Source of the DNA: Actinomycetota bacterium
GTDB lineage: Bacteria; Actinomycetota; Acidimicrobiia; Acidimicrobiales; MedAcidi-G1
Length of the DNA stretch: 64,000 nucleotides
Direction: 5' to 3'
NCBI GenBank assembly: GCA_014381745.1
Contig: JACNLA010000015.1
Coordinates: 1-64,000 of the forward strand
Positions within the stretch are counted from its first letter, which is position 1, and each line of letters begins with the position of its first letter. The position numbers and the translations under genes were made by a program. The notes below the pieces were generated by a model, which was not told the origin of the DNA, did not search any database, and saw only the letters and a program-made list of their open reading frames with translations. Of this stretch, positions 34,281-43,083 are shown one piece after another.

Positions 34281-36320
34281 ATGAACGATCCGCTATTGCA
34301 GCCGCTGACCGTCGGCGGCGCGACCCTGCGCAACCGGATTTTCTCGAGCAGCCACGCACCGGGATACACGGTCGACGGTCTGGCCACCGACCGCTACCGC
34401 CTCTACCACGAAGAAAAAGCCCGTGGCGGAATCGGCCTCACGATGATCGGTGGTTCCACGAACGTGGCGCCCGACTCTCCCTCGGTCTGGGGTCAACTGT
34501 ACGCCGGAGACGATTCGGTGATCCCCGGCCTGACAAAGCTGGCCGAGGGCGTCCACTCCCACGGAGCGTCGGTCATGTGCCAGATCACCCACATGGGTCG
34601 GCGAACAATCTGGGATGACGGCGACTGGCTTCCGACCATCTCACCGTCAAGGGTCCGCGAACCGATGCACCGGAGCTTTCCGAAGATCATGGAGGAATCC
34701 GATATCAGCCGTGTCGTTCAGGCCTACGGAGATGCAGCCCGCAGGGTCAGGACCGCCGGCCTTGATGGGGTGGAGCTGATAGCAACCGGCCATCTCATAG
34801 ACCAGTTCTGGAGCCCTGCGGTGAACCGCAGAACCGATCGCTACGGGGGTTCGCTGGACAACAGGATGCGCTTCAGCATGGAGGTGCTTGAGGCCGTGCG
34901 GTCGGCGGTGGGTGACGGGTTCGCCGTTGGGGTCCGGATGACGGGCGACGAGAACCTCGACGGTGGCCTGACTGCGGCCGCCTGCTCCGAGATCGGCAGG
35001 CTGCTCGCCAGCTCAGGTCTGATCGACTTTGTCAACGTGATCGGCGGCAACCTGATCACCCACAAGGGCCTTGCAGGTGCGATCCCACCGATCGGAACCC
35101 CACTGGCGGAGCAGCTACCGGTGGCCGCGGCCATCAAGGAGACCCTGGACCTCCCGGTATTCCACGCTGGCCGCATCCCCGATGTCGCCACCGCCAGGCA
35201 TGTGATCGCCGAGGGAATCGTTGACATGGTCGGCATGACCCGTGCACACATCGCCGACCCCCACATCGTCGCCAAGGTGGAACGCGGCGAGGAGGACCGA
35301 ATCAGGACATGCGTAGGTGCCTCGTACTGCATCAACCGCCTGTACCTGAGTCAGGAGGCCCTCTGTGTACAGAACCCGGCAACGGGAAGGGAGGTCACGA
35401 TCCCCCATCTGACGGTTACATCGACGGGGCCGGCTGAATCGGTGGTTGTGGTGGGAGCGGGACCGGCCGGGCTTGAGGCTGCCCGGGTCTGTGCGGAGCG
35501 GGGACACACGGTGACGCTCTTTGAGGCACAGCCTGAGACCGGAGGACAGGTTCGTCTGGCCGCCCGTGCATCCGGCCGTACCCGTGACATGGTCGGAATC
35601 GTGGACTGGCTGGACCGGGAAGCCAGGGTCGCCGGAGCAGATATCCGGCTGAACAGTCCGGTGGAGGCTGAAGAGGTACTCGAGTGCGATCCCGATGTGG
35701 TGATCGTGGCAACCGGCGGGTGGCCAGACACCGATGTGCTTCCGTCTGGTGCTGCCGGTGTCGACCTTCTGGTCAGCGTCGCCGAGGTGATCAGCGGGCA
35801 CGTGGCTGTCGGGCCACGGGCCCTGGTGTTTGATGACCACGGGAATCTCCAGGCTCTGTCCTGTGTCGAGTACCTGTTGGACCGCAACGTCGAGGTCCAG
35901 CTGGTAACCCCTGACCGTGCCATCGGCCACGAACTGAACGGAACACTCCACCCCGCTTATCTCGAGCGATTCCACTCCGATGGTGTCGACATGCTGGTCG
36001 ACCACCGCCTTGTCGGGGTTGTCCGGTCAGGCGGCCGCCTCGAGGCAGTGCTGCGCAACGTCTACACGGGCAGCGAACAGACCTCGACAGTCGACCAGGT
36101 TGTTGTCGAACACGGCGTCGTCCCAGCCGACGACCTCTACCTGCAACTGCGGGGACACTCCGCCAATGGTGGGCATCTGGACTTGGACGCCTTCATCAAC
36201 AACAACCCCCAACCCAAAACCGAGAGCGGATTCCGCCTGTTCCGGATCGGTGACGCCGTTGCCGGTCGTGATATTCACGCCGCCATCTATGACGCCCGGC
36301 GACTCTGCCAGGTTCTCTGA
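34281..36320 (+). CDS. Trimethylamine-dehydrogenase/dienoyl-CoA-reductase-like flavoprotein
   Basis: 679 aa. Residues 1-375 are an Old Yellow Enzyme-type FMN barrel (LQPLTVGGATLRNRI, QITHMGRR, AVNRRTDRYGGSLDNRMRF); residues 385-679 are an FAD/NAD-binding part beginning VVVVGAGPAGLEAARV (GAGPAG at 392-397). The linker normally holds a 4Fe-4S cluster as CxxCxxCx11C. Here the positions are Cys344, Ala347, Cys350 and Cys362, so one ligand is missing. Relatives demethylate trimethylamine, dimethylglycine or N-methylproline, or reduce dienoyl-CoA. The substrate is undecided; a methylated-amine role is favoured by the cluster at 59-64 kb. Confidence 0.85.
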   Translation: MNDPLLQPLTVGGATLRNRIFSSSHAPGYTVDGLATDRYRLYHEEKARGGIGLTMIGGSTNVAPDSPSVWGQLYAGDDSVIPGLTKLAEGVHSHGASVMCQITHMGRRTIWDDGDWLPTISPSRVREPMHRSFPKIMEESDISRVVQAYGDAARRVRTAGLDGVELIATGHLIDQFWSPAVNRRTDRYGGSLDNRMRFSMEVLEAVRSAVGDGFAVGVRMTGDENLDGGLTAAACSEIGRLLASSGLIDFVNVIGGNLITHKGLAGAIPPIGTPLAEQLPVAAAIKETLDLPVFHAGRIPDVATARHVIAEGIVDMVGMTRAHIADPHIVAKVERGEEDRIRTCVGASYCINRLYLSQEALCVQNPATGREVTIPHLTVTSTGPAESVVVVGAGPAGLEAARVCAERGHTVTLFEAQPETGGQVRLAARASGRTRDMVGIVDWLDREARVAGADIRLNSPVEAEEVLECDPDVVIVATGGWPDTDVLPSGAAGVDLLVSVAEVISGHVAVGPRALVFDDHGNLQALSCVEYLLDRNVEVQLVTPDRAIGHELNGTLHPAYLERFHSDGVDMLVDHRLVGVVRSGGRLEAVLRNVYTGSEQTSTVDQVVVEHGVVPADDLYLQLRGHSANGGHLDLDAFINNNPQPKTESGFRLFRIGDAVAGRDIHAAIYDARRLCQVL

Positions 36321-36329
36321 CTGGACCCG

Positions 36330-37220
36330 TCAGGAACCGACCCGGCTGGTCAGCCAGACACCTCCGAGGAGGACGACTCCGCCGGCCACCTGCCACGGAG
36401 ACAGGGTCTCACCAAGCACAAACACACCCAGGGCGGCAGCCACGACGGTCACCAGGTACGTGACTATCGACATCCGTACTGGACCCACCCGGCCAATGAG
36501 GGTCGCGGCCGCAAGGAAGGCGAGGCCCGTTCCGCCCACTCCGACTGCCACGTTGGATGCCACAGCGCTCCACGCCCACGTCGACGAGGAGAGCCCGTAG
36601 ACCCCGAAAGGCAGGGTCGCCACCGTCGCCACGGCCAGAACACGTGATAACACCGCCGGGGACCCGTAGCGCCGTTGAAGCGGCCCTGCGATATGGGCTG
36701 CGACGCCGTAGGAGGTGACCGCCGCCACCACGAGGGCCACACCCAACGCGTTGGTACCACCGGTCGTAGCAGTCGGCAGACCCAGGAGAAGGATCCCAAC
36801 CAGGCCCACCAGAACGCCCGCTATCTGGATCCTTCCCGTGCGTACACCAAAGAACACCGCTCCGGCCACAACGGTCGCCACGGGCATGGCGCTGTTGAGC
36901 ATCCCCGTGAGCGAGGAGTCGATCCACTGCTGGGCTAGCGGGAACATCGTGAGGGGGAAGGCCATCCACGTGATACCGAGCAGCAGCAGTCGCCCCCGGT
37001 CGGCCCGATCCACGGGCCTGCGAGCCGAAGGGAAGGGCAGGATCGCCAGGAGGCCCAGGGCAGGCCTCAGGAAGGTAATCAAGCCCGGATGCTCCGTGTC
37101 GAGAGCCACGTCCATGAATAGAAACGAGGCACCCCAGATTCCGGCAGCCGACGCCAGGAGCAACCAGTCCATGGGGGCGAACGGGCGGCTTTCGGCTTTC
37201 GGACCGGTCTGTTCCTGCAC
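36330..37220 (-). CDS. EamA-family (DMT) permease
   Basis: 296-aa polytopic membrane protein with about ten hydrophobic helices in two EamA repeats (residues about 20-150 and 158-292). Typical stretches are AAGIWGASFLFMDVAL, LNSAMPVATVVAGAVFFG and LGETLSPWQVAGGVVLLGGVWL. The family exports or imports small metabolites, often amino acids; the substrate is unknown. It is convergent with the flavoprotein gene. Confidence 0.93.
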   Translation of the reverse strand: MQEQTGPKAESRPFAPMDWLLLASAAGIWGASFLFMDVALDTEHPGLITFLRPALGLLAILPFPSARRPVDRADRGRLLLLGITWMAFPLTMFPLAQQWIDSSLTGMLNSAMPVATVVAGAVFFGVRTGRIQIAGVLVGLVGILLLGLPTATTGGTNALGVALVVAAVTSYGVAAHIAGPLQRRYGSPAVLSRVLAVATVATLPFGVYGLSSSTWAWSAVASNVAVGVGGTGLAFLAAATLIGRVGPVRMSIVTYLVTVVAAALGVFVLGETLSPWQVAGGVVLLGGVWLTSRVGS

Positions 37221-37306
37221 AGCGGCACGCTATCGGTCTCCGTGCGCGTGTCAGGAAGCCGATTAGGCCAGACTGCTCACCAGATCCATATCCGGAAGGC
37301 CTCCAC

Positions 37307-38578
37307 GTGTACTGCAATCCCCGACTGTCATCCATGCTGGTCGCCTCGGCCCTGATTGCCGCCTCGTGTTCGTCGACTGGGACCGCGGCTCCTGTCACGA
37401 CCGCCGTGCCACCGACAACCACGGCTCCACCAGCGACGACAACAACGACTGCTCCACCAGCGACGACAACAACGACAACAACGACAACCACCACCCTTCC
37501 ACCAACGACCACCTCGCCGCCCACGACCACAGCCGCGCCTACCGGAACCCTCCTCTCCAGCGAGCCCGTCGACATCGGCTCGATCGGCGTGGCCTGGCGT
37601 GTCACCTACAGCTCGGTCTCGGTCGCCGGGGACCCGATCGAGGTGACCGGCGTAATCGCAGCACCTGACACAGACGCCACGGCACCACGCCCGGTTCTCT
37701 CGATAGCCCACGGCACGACCGGCCTTGCCGACCAGTGCGCCCCATCGGAATCCTTCCCCGACATCTTCAGCCTGGCGGCCCTCACACCCTTTCTGGAGCG
37801 CGGCTGGGTTGTGACGGCCACCGACTACGAGGGCCTCGGAGGACCGGGCCTGCACGCCTACATGGTCGGAGAGAGTGAGGCACGAGGTGTGTTTGACATT
37901 GTCCGGGCCGCCCGCAACATCGAAGGCGTCGGCGCCGACGGACCCCTTGTGGTCTGGGGTCACTCGCAGGGTGGTCATGCCGCCATACACGTGTCCCAGC
38001 GGTGGCAGGACCTGGCCCCCGATCTGGATCTCGTCGGCGTGGCAGCAGGCGCACCACCTTCACAGTTGGACCTGCTGTCGACGTTCCTTCAGGGTTCCGA
38101 GTTCCAGGGCTACCTCATAATGGTCGGCGCCGGACTTGCGGTCTCCTACCCGGAACTGGACCTGAGCTCAGTAACCAACCCCGACTACCACCACCTGCTT
38201 GACGAGTTGGAGAACGGCTGCACCGGGTACGTGATGGACCTCGTCAACCCGATCCCGTTTGTGGACCTGTTGTCTGTACCGGACATCTTCGCTGTCCCGG
38301 AGTGGAGCGCCAGGCTCACCGAGAACGACACGAACCAACTGCCGAATCAGGCGCCGGTGATTATCCTCCACGGCGACCAGGATGAGCAGATCCCGATCAT
38401 CAGCAGCGAGTTCCTGCTCAGCCAACTCTGCGACATGACCGACCACGCACCTCTGGAACGCCGCGTGTACCCGGGGGCGACACACGCATCAGCGGTTCTT
38501 GACTACTTCGACGACCTGATTGCCTGGCTGGAGGCACGTGTCGGCGGCGAGCCTGCTGTTGACCAGTGCGGCGCCTGA
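37307..38578 (+). CDS. Secreted lipoprotein lipase/esterase with Thr-rich stalk
   Basis: 423-aa exported alpha/beta hydrolase. The signal sequence ends in a lipobox (LIAASC, Cys near residue 21). Residues 28-80 are a Thr/Pro stalk containing TTTTTTTTTTTL. The hydrolase domain has GTTGLADQCAPSE, the nucleophile elbow WGHSQGGHA, then HGDQDEQIP (Asp) and PGATHASAV (His). The pattern fits secretory lipases of the LIP family. The start is GTG 37307 with GGAAGG upstream; ATG at residue 10 is an alternative. Confidence 0.88.
   Translation: MYCNPRLSSMLVASALIAASCSSTGTAAPVTTAVPPTTTAPPATTTTTAPPATTTTTTTTTTTLPPTTTSPPTTTAAPTGTLLSSEPVDIGSIGVAWRVTYSSVSVAGDPIEVTGVIAAPDTDATAPRPVLSIAHGTTGLADQCAPSESFPDIFSLAALTPFLERGWVVTATDYEGLGGPGLHAYMVGESEARGVFDIVRAARNIEGVGADGPLVVWGHSQGGHAAIHVSQRWQDLAPDLDLVGVAAGAPPSQLDLLSTFLQGSEFQGYLIMVGAGLAVSYPELDLSSVTNPDYHHLLDELENGCTGYVMDLVNPIPFVDLLSVPDIFAVPEWSARLTENDTNQLPNQAPVIILHGDQDEQIPIISSEFLLSQLCDMTDHAPLERRVYPGATHASAVLDYFDDLIAWLEARVGGEPAVDQCGA
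37424..37476 (+). repeat. Tandem 27-bp repeat in the Thr-rich stalk
   Basis: Two copies with a 27-base period (37424-37450 and 37451-37476, identical over 26 bases) encode APPATTTTT twice, followed by ACN-rich sequence to about 37500. Such in-frame repeats can change copy number by slippage and so vary stalk length. Confidence 0.9.
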
Positions 38579-38579
38579 T

Positions 38580-39278
38580 CTAGCGGTCTGAGGCCGGAAA
38601 CAGCGCCTTCACGAGGACCACTGCCAACCCAACGCCGACTACCTGCATGACGACGAACATCGGCGCCGACGAGGGTTCAATGCCGGTGAAGGTGTCTGAC
38701 AGGGTGCGGGCCACGGTCACTGCCGGATTGGCGAAGCTGGTCGACGAGGTGAAGTAGTAGGCGCCACCGATGTAGGCGCCGACCACATACGGAATGGCCG
38801 TATGCCGTTTCGTCCTGACAAGGCTGAAGACCACGAGCAGGAGTCCCAGGGTGGCCACCACCTCGGCCAGCCAGAGGTGGCTTCCGCTACGTGTGTTCGT
38901 GGAGAGATCCACCCACGCCAGATTGAACATGAGGTTCGCCAGGACCGTGCCCAGAGCGCCGCCGAGCACCTGAGCAGCCAGCATTGCCGGAACCTGGTTT
39001 CCCTTGCGATGGCCGAGAAGCCATGCAGCGATAGTCACCGCCGGGTTGAAGTCAGCAGATATGGACCCGAAGATCGAGATGATGGCGATGAGCACCGCCG
39101 CCGTCGCGGCCGCGTTCTGGAACAACTGCAGCCCCACGTCGGTCGGGCTGAGCCGCGCGGCCATGATGCCGGAGCCGACAACTCCTATCAGGAGGAACAT
39201 CGTTCCCAGGCCTTCAGCCAGCAGGGTGCGGCGGAACTCCCGCGATGAAATCTTGGTCTTAGCTGCCGGATCGGTCAC
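38580..39278 (-). CDS. MIP-family channel, Ars-type aquaporin (AqpS-like)
   Basis: 232-aa membrane channel. The open frame runs into cimA, but GTG 39278 (VTDPAAKTKI) lies just after the cimA stop with GAGGT upstream. Both NPA boxes are intact (SADFNPAVTIA and SFANPAVTVAR, with the selectivity-filter Arg). The sequence matches the subgroup often found with arsC in ars operons, where it passes arsenite: LGTMFLLIGVVGSGIMA, then TSSTSFANPAV. Here it is the last gene of a branched-chain amino acid operon, 17 kb from arsC. The solute is inferred. Confidence 0.87.
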   Translation of the reverse strand: MTDPAAKTKISSREFRRTLLAEGLGTMFLLIGVVGSGIMAARLSPTDVGLQLFQNAAATAAVLIAIISIFGSISADFNPAVTIAAWLLGHRKGNQVPAMLAAQVLGGALGTVLANLMFNLAWVDLSTNTRSGSHLWLAEVVATLGLLLVVFSLVRTKRHTAIPYVVGAYIGGAYYFTSSTSFANPAVTVARTLSDTFTGIEPSSAPMFVVMQVVGVGLAVVLVKALFPASDR

Positions 39279-39282
39279 TTGA

Positions 39283-40899
39283 TCAGACCTCGGTGTGGAG
39301 CAGGCCATAGACGATCGAGTCCACAAGCGCCTGCCAAGAGGCTTCGATGATATTTTCTGAAACCCCGATTGTCGTCCATGTCTGGTCTCCGTTGGTCGTG
39401 TCGATGAGAACCCGTGTAACAGCACCGGTTCCCTTGCGGGTCTCAAGCACCCTCACCTTGAAGTCGGTGAGGTGCAGCCGGTCGAGGGAAGGGTGACTGT
39501 CACCAAGGGCACTTCTGAGGGCGGAATCGAGGGCGTTGACGGGGCCGTTGCCTCTGCCCGTCGCCTCCCTCTGCTCTCCGCCGACCACGATCCTGACAAC
39601 AGCCTCGGTGTCCACATCGACGGCAACCTCGTTCCAGGCGCGGCTGCCGCTTCCGGATCGGTGCCCGACCTCGACGGTGAAGGAGTCCAGCTCGAAGTAG
39701 TCCTGTTGCCATCCTCCGGCGGCACGCATCAACAGCTCAAGCGATGCATCGGCAGCCTCGAAGTGGTAGCCGGCGTGTTCAAGGACCTTCATGGTGTCGA
39801 CGATGTCGCCCATGGTCCCGCTATCCAGATCAAGACCCAACTGTCTGGCCTTCAGGTCGATGGTGGACCTTCCCGACATTTCCGAAACGAGGAACCTGGT
39901 CCCGTTGCCGACGAGGTCGGGCGCAATGTGTTCATAGGCGTCGGGGCGTCTCGAGATTGCGCTGGTGTGTAGGCCAGCCTTGTGTGCGAAGGCGGTCGCA
40001 CCCACGTAGGGCTGCTGGGGGTCGACGGTGAAGTTCACCAGTTCCGCCACATGGTGGGCAACTGCGGTGAGTTGGCTGATGCCCTCCGTCGGGATGGTGT
40101 CGACACCCATCTTGAGGGTCAGGTTGGCGATTATCGGCACCAGGTCACAGTTGCCGACCCTCTCGCCGTAACCGTTGATGGTTCCCTGGACATGGGTCGC
40201 TCCACCGCGTACGCCGGCAAGTGCGTTGGCGATGCCACAACCAGTGTCGTTGTGGAAGTGGACGCCGATCGGGGTATCGGTGGCTGCTGCAACCTCAGAC
40301 ACGATCGCCTCCACGTCAAACGGGAGGCAGCCACCGTTGGTGTCACAAAGCACGAGGCAGTCGGCTCCGGCTTCGGCAGCACCGTCAAGAACCCGCATCG
40401 AGTACTCGGCGTTGGCCTTGTACCCGTCAAAGAAGTGCTCGGCGTCGAAGAACACCGTGAGACCACGACCCTTGAGAAACCTGATCGAATCGGCGACCAT
40501 CGCCACGCCCTCATCGAGAGAGGTTCGCAACGCCTCGGTGACGTGGTAGTCCCATGCCTTGCCGACTATGCAGACGACCTCGGTGTCGGAGGCCACAAGG
40601 TTGGCGAGGGTCGGATCGTCGTCGGCGCTCCCGCCGACGCGTCGTGTGGACCCGAAGGCGACCAGCCGGGACTGCTTCAGTTCCAGCTCGGTCCGCGCAC
40701 GCTCAAAGAACTCCTCATCCTTGGGATTGGCGCCCGGCCATCCGCCCTCAATGAAGTGGACCCCGAGCAGGTCCAGCTGGCGGGCGATCCGCAGCTTGTC
40801 AGCGACGGTCAGGGAAATTCCCTCCAACTGCGCGCCATCGCGCAGGGTGGTGTCGTAGATGTCTACCGATGCAGGCAGGTCAGGCGTCGACATGCTCAT
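39283..40899 (-). CDS. cimA: Citramalate synthase CimA
   Basis: Condenses pyruvate and acetyl-CoA to (R)-citramalate, the threonine-independent entry to isoleucine. 538 aa from ATG 40899 (GGAGTGGA upstream). The start overlaps the ilvE stop. The HMGL-like barrel has YDTTLRDGAQLEGISLT, VLCDTNGG, GVHFHNDTGCGIANAL and YGERVGNCDL. HKAGLHTSAI precedes the LeuA-type dimer domain with DFKVRVLETRKGTGAVTRV. The length above 500 aa and the YDTTLRDG motif separate it from LeuA. It fits the Val/Ile leader upstream. Confidence 0.94.
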   Translation of the reverse strand: MSMSTPDLPASVDIYDTTLRDGAQLEGISLTVADKLRIARQLDLLGVHFIEGGWPGANPKDEEFFERARTELELKQSRLVAFGSTRRVGGSADDDPTLANLVASDTEVVCIVGKAWDYHVTEALRTSLDEGVAMVADSIRFLKGRGLTVFFDAEHFFDGYKANAEYSMRVLDGAAEAGADCLVLCDTNGGCLPFDVEAIVSEVAAATDTPIGVHFHNDTGCGIANALAGVRGGATHVQGTINGYGERVGNCDLVPIIANLTLKMGVDTIPTEGISQLTAVAHHVAELVNFTVDPQQPYVGATAFAHKAGLHTSAISRRPDAYEHIAPDLVGNGTRFLVSEMSGRSTIDLKARQLGLDLDSGTMGDIVDTMKVLEHAGYHFEAADASLELLMRAAGGWQQDYFELDSFTVEVGHRSGSGSRAWNEVAVDVDTEAVVRIVVGGEQREATGRGNGPVNALDSALRSALGDSHPSLDRLHLTDFKVRVLETRKGTGAVTRVLIDTTNGDQTWTTIGVSENIIEASWQALVDSIVYGLLHTEV

Positions 40900-41800
40900 T
40901 CCACTCCGCATACTCGGGACGCTTGCCGCGGACAGCCTCGAAAAAAACCTCCTGAATGGCCCGCGTCACTGGCCCAGGGTCGCCGATGTCGCGCTCATCG
41001 ACCGAGCGGATCGGCACGATCTCGGCCGCTGTGCCGGAAAGGAACGCCTCGTCGGCGGTGTAGAGGTCGCTGCGCAGCAGGTTGCCCTGCACATACGGGA
41101 TACCCAGATCGTCTGCGATCCGATGGACGGCATCCTGGGTAATGCCCTCGAGGGCACCAGCACTCGTTGGCGGCGTGATGATCGTGCCGCCACTAACGAT
41201 GAACAGGTTCTCGCCGGTGCATTCGGACACGTTCCCCTGGGGAGACAGCAGGATGGCCTCGTCGTAGCCGGCCTTGATCGCCTGGACCTTGGCCATCTGC
41301 GAGTTGATGTAGTGACCACACCCCTTGGCGGCCGGCGGCATCGCGTTGGCGTCGTGACGCTGCCATGAGGAGATCATCATGCGCACGCCGTTCCTGATGC
41401 CGTCGTCTCCGAGGTAGGAGCCCCACGGCCAGGTGGCGATGGACACGTCGACGTCACATGGAATCGGGTTTAGACCCATCTCGCCGTACCCGAGGTACGC
41501 GAGCGGTCGGATGTAACAAGATGGAAGGTCGTTGACGCGAACCGTGTCCTTGACCGCCTCGACCAGTTGGTCCACAGTCCACGGAATGTCGATGAACAAG
41601 ATCTTGGCTGACCTGAAGAAACGCTCGATGTGGGGTGTGAGCCGAAAAACAGCCGGACCGCTGTCGGTCTCATAGGCCCGAATCCCCTCGAACACGCCGT
41701 TGCCGTAGTGGAGCGTGTGGGTGAGCACGTGGATCGTGGCGTCGTCCCAGTCGACGAGCTCGCCGTTCATCCAGATCTTGTCTGCCTTCTCGATCGGCAT
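40880..41800 (-). CDS. ilvE: Branched-chain amino acid aminotransferase IlvE
   Basis: PLP-dependent class IV aminotransferase (306 aa), last step for Leu, Ile and Val. The N-terminus IWMNGELVDWDDATIHVLTH and LHYGNGVFEGIRAY are typical. The PLP lysine is likely in AAKGCGHYINSQMAK. GNVSECTGENLFIV and GITQDAVHRIA follow. A good ribosome site (CAGGAGAGGT) precedes the ATG, 58 bases after leuB. Confidence 0.97.
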   Translation of the reverse strand: MPIEKADKIWMNGELVDWDDATIHVLTHTLHYGNGVFEGIRAYETDSGPAVFRLTPHIERFFRSAKILFIDIPWTVDQLVEAVKDTVRVNDLPSCYIRPLAYLGYGEMGLNPIPCDVDVSIATWPWGSYLGDDGIRNGVRMMISSWQRHDANAMPPAAKGCGHYINSQMAKVQAIKAGYDEAILLSPQGNVSECTGENLFIVSGGTIITPPTSAGALEGITQDAVHRIADDLGIPYVQGNLLRSDLYTADEAFLSGTAAEIVPIRSVDERDIGDPGPVTRAIQEVFFEAVRGKRPEYAEWNEHVDA

Positions 41801-41858
41801 GTCCTGCTACCTCTCCTGCGCTGTCTTGTTCAGTGGATGTTGTTGTTGCTGGTTCTGA

Positions 41859-42842
41859 TCAGCCCTGCACGCGTACGGCAATGGCGTCGCCTATTGCTGC
41901 TGTGCCTTCAAGTTGCGTGTCGGGGTCGGCACAGGCTGCCCGGATTCTGTCTGCGGCACCGCCCTCGCCGAGGAAGTCCAGCATCATCGCACCTGAGAGG
42001 ATCGCAGCCGTGGGGTTGGCGAGACCCTTCCCGGCTATGTCGGGCGCCGAGCCGTGAACGGGTTCAAACATTGAGGGCCCGGTACGCGCCGGGTTCAGGT
42101 TGGCCGATGAGGCAATGCCGATCCCACCTGACACGGCACCACCCAGGTCGGTGAGGATGTCGCCAAAGAGGTTGTCGGTGACGATCACGTCGTAGCGGTC
42201 GGGCGAGTCGACGAAGTAGATGCAGGCGGCGTCTACATGGTTGTAGGCGGTCTCAACATCTGGATACTCGAGGGCCACCTCGTTGAACGTTCTCTCCCAG
42301 AGGTCCCCGGAAAAGGTGAGGACGTTGGTCTTGTGCACGAGCGTCAGGTGGCTCCGGCGGCCACGTGCCAGGTCGAACGCAAAACGGATTGCCCGCTCGA
42401 CACCCATCCGGGTGTTGACCGAGCCCTGTGTGGCTACCTCATTCGGAGTGCCCTTGCGGAGAAACCCACCCTCTCCGGCATAGGTGCCCTCTGTGTTTTC
42501 TCTGACGACCATGAAATCGATGTCCGAAGGTGGGTAGAGGAACGGCCGCAGGTTCACGTACAGGTCAAGGTCAAAGCGCATCTTCAACAGGAGACCGCGC
42601 TCGATCACCCCGGGTGGAACCTCCGGCGTACCGACCGCTCCCAGGAACAGGGCATCCAGGTCACGCCACTCATCGAGGACCTCGTCGGGCAGCACGACGC
42701 CGTCGCGCAGGTAACGCGAGCCACCAAGGTCGTAGTCGACAGTGTCGATGGCAACGCCTGCGGCAGCAATCACCTTGAGGCCCTCGGCGAGGACCTCGGG
42801 GCCGATGCCGTCGCCGCCGATGACGCCGATTCGATGTGCCAC
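41859..42842 (-). CDS. leuB: 3-isopropylmalate dehydrogenase LeuB
   Basis: Oxidises and decarboxylates 3-isopropylmalate in leucine synthesis; related enzymes also serve citramalate-derived isoleucine. Taken from GTG 42842 ([17 protein letters not shown]) with AGGAG upstream, giving 327 aa. Blocks include [47 protein letters not shown] and [15 protein letters not shown]. First structural gene after the attenuator. leuC and leuD are not in the window. Confidence 0.95.
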   Translation of the reverse strand: MAHRIGVIGGDGIGPEVLAEGLKVIAAAGVAIDTVDYDLGGSRYLRDGVVLPDEVLDEWRDLDALFLGAVGTPEVPPGVIERGLLLKMRFDLDLYVNLRPFLYPPSDIDFMVVRENTEGTYAGEGGFLRKGTPNEVATQGSVNTRMGVERAIRFAFDLARGRRSHLTLVHKTNVLTFSGDLWERTFNEVALEYPDVETAYNHVDAACIYFVDSPDRYDVIVTDNLFGDILTDLGGAVSGGIGIASSANLNPARTGPSMFEPVHGSAPDIAGKGLANPTAAILSGAMMLDFLGEGGAADRIRAACADPDTQLEGTAAIGDAIAVRVQG

Positions 42843-42919
42843 TTCTGACTGCTCCTTACTGTGGTCGTGTAGTTGGGGGGCTGTTTCGCCGGGATGGTCG
42901 GTCCAGATGCTCCATGCAA

Positions 42920-42950
42920 CCAAAAAACCGCCCACCTGGGTGGACGGTTC
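42920..42950 (-). terminator. Intrinsic terminator in the leuB leader (attenuator)
   Basis: On the minus strand, an 11-bp stem (AACCGTCCACC/GGTGGGCGGTT, one G-T pair) with a two-base loop is followed by a run of six T. It lies 78 bases upstream of the leuB GTG and downstream of the leader ORF. This is the only clear stem plus U-tract of the window, and its position before an operon's first gene marks it as an attenuator. Confidence 0.85.
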
Positions 42951-42952
42951 GG

Positions 42953-42975
42953 GCGCACACCGGGATGGCGTGCGC
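42953..42975 (-). promoter_or_regulatory. Leader hairpin at the leader-ORF stop codon
   Basis: RNA on the minus strand can form a 9-bp stem GCGCACGCC/GGTGTGCGC (one G-T pair) with an ATCCC loop. Its first base is the last base of the leader ORF stop codon. In known attenuators such a hairpin pauses polymerase and is opened or covered by the translating ribosome. Confidence 0.6.
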
Positions 42976-43010
42976 TAGGTAATGGCGATCACCATGAATC
43001 CGGTACTCAT
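42975..43010 (-). CDS. Leader peptide of the leuB-ilvE-cimA operon
   Basis: A 12-codon frame reads MSTGFMVIAIT and stop. Codons for Val, Ile, Ala and Ile sit just before the stop, and the hairpin and intrinsic terminator follow at once. This is the layout of ribosome-mediated attenuation for branched-chain amino acids. A modest site (GGTAGG) precedes the ATG; an internal ATG gives MVIAIT. Confidence 0.65.
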   Translation of the reverse strand: MSTGFMVIAIT

Positions 43011-43034
43011 GAATGCGAGCCTACCAACTGCCCC

Positions 43035-43050
43035 CGGAGCATTATCAACC
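43035..43050 (-). promoter_or_regulatory. Candidate -10 element for the leuB leader transcript
   Basis: The minus strand reads GGTTGATAATGCTCC; GATAAT (43041-43046) differs from TATAAT in one base. Initiation a few bases downstream would leave about 25 bases before the leader ATG. No convincing -35 box was found. Confidence 0.3.
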
Positions 43051-43083
43051 GACTTTCGGCGGGCCGCTGGCTACGCTCCGGGA

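Noticed and set aside
33070-34284. 404-codon open frame on the plus strand
   Set aside because: Covers parts of the CDF and VIT genes in another frame; no domain is recognisable.
37424-37500. Possible CRISPR-like or intergenic repeat
   Set aside because: It is an in-frame coding repeat of a Thr/Pro stalk with a 27-base period and no spacers.
36409-37605. 398-codon open frame on the minus strand
   Set aside because: Overlaps EamA and the start of the lipase in wrong frames; its N-terminal Val-rich part is the antisense of the Thr-rich stalk.
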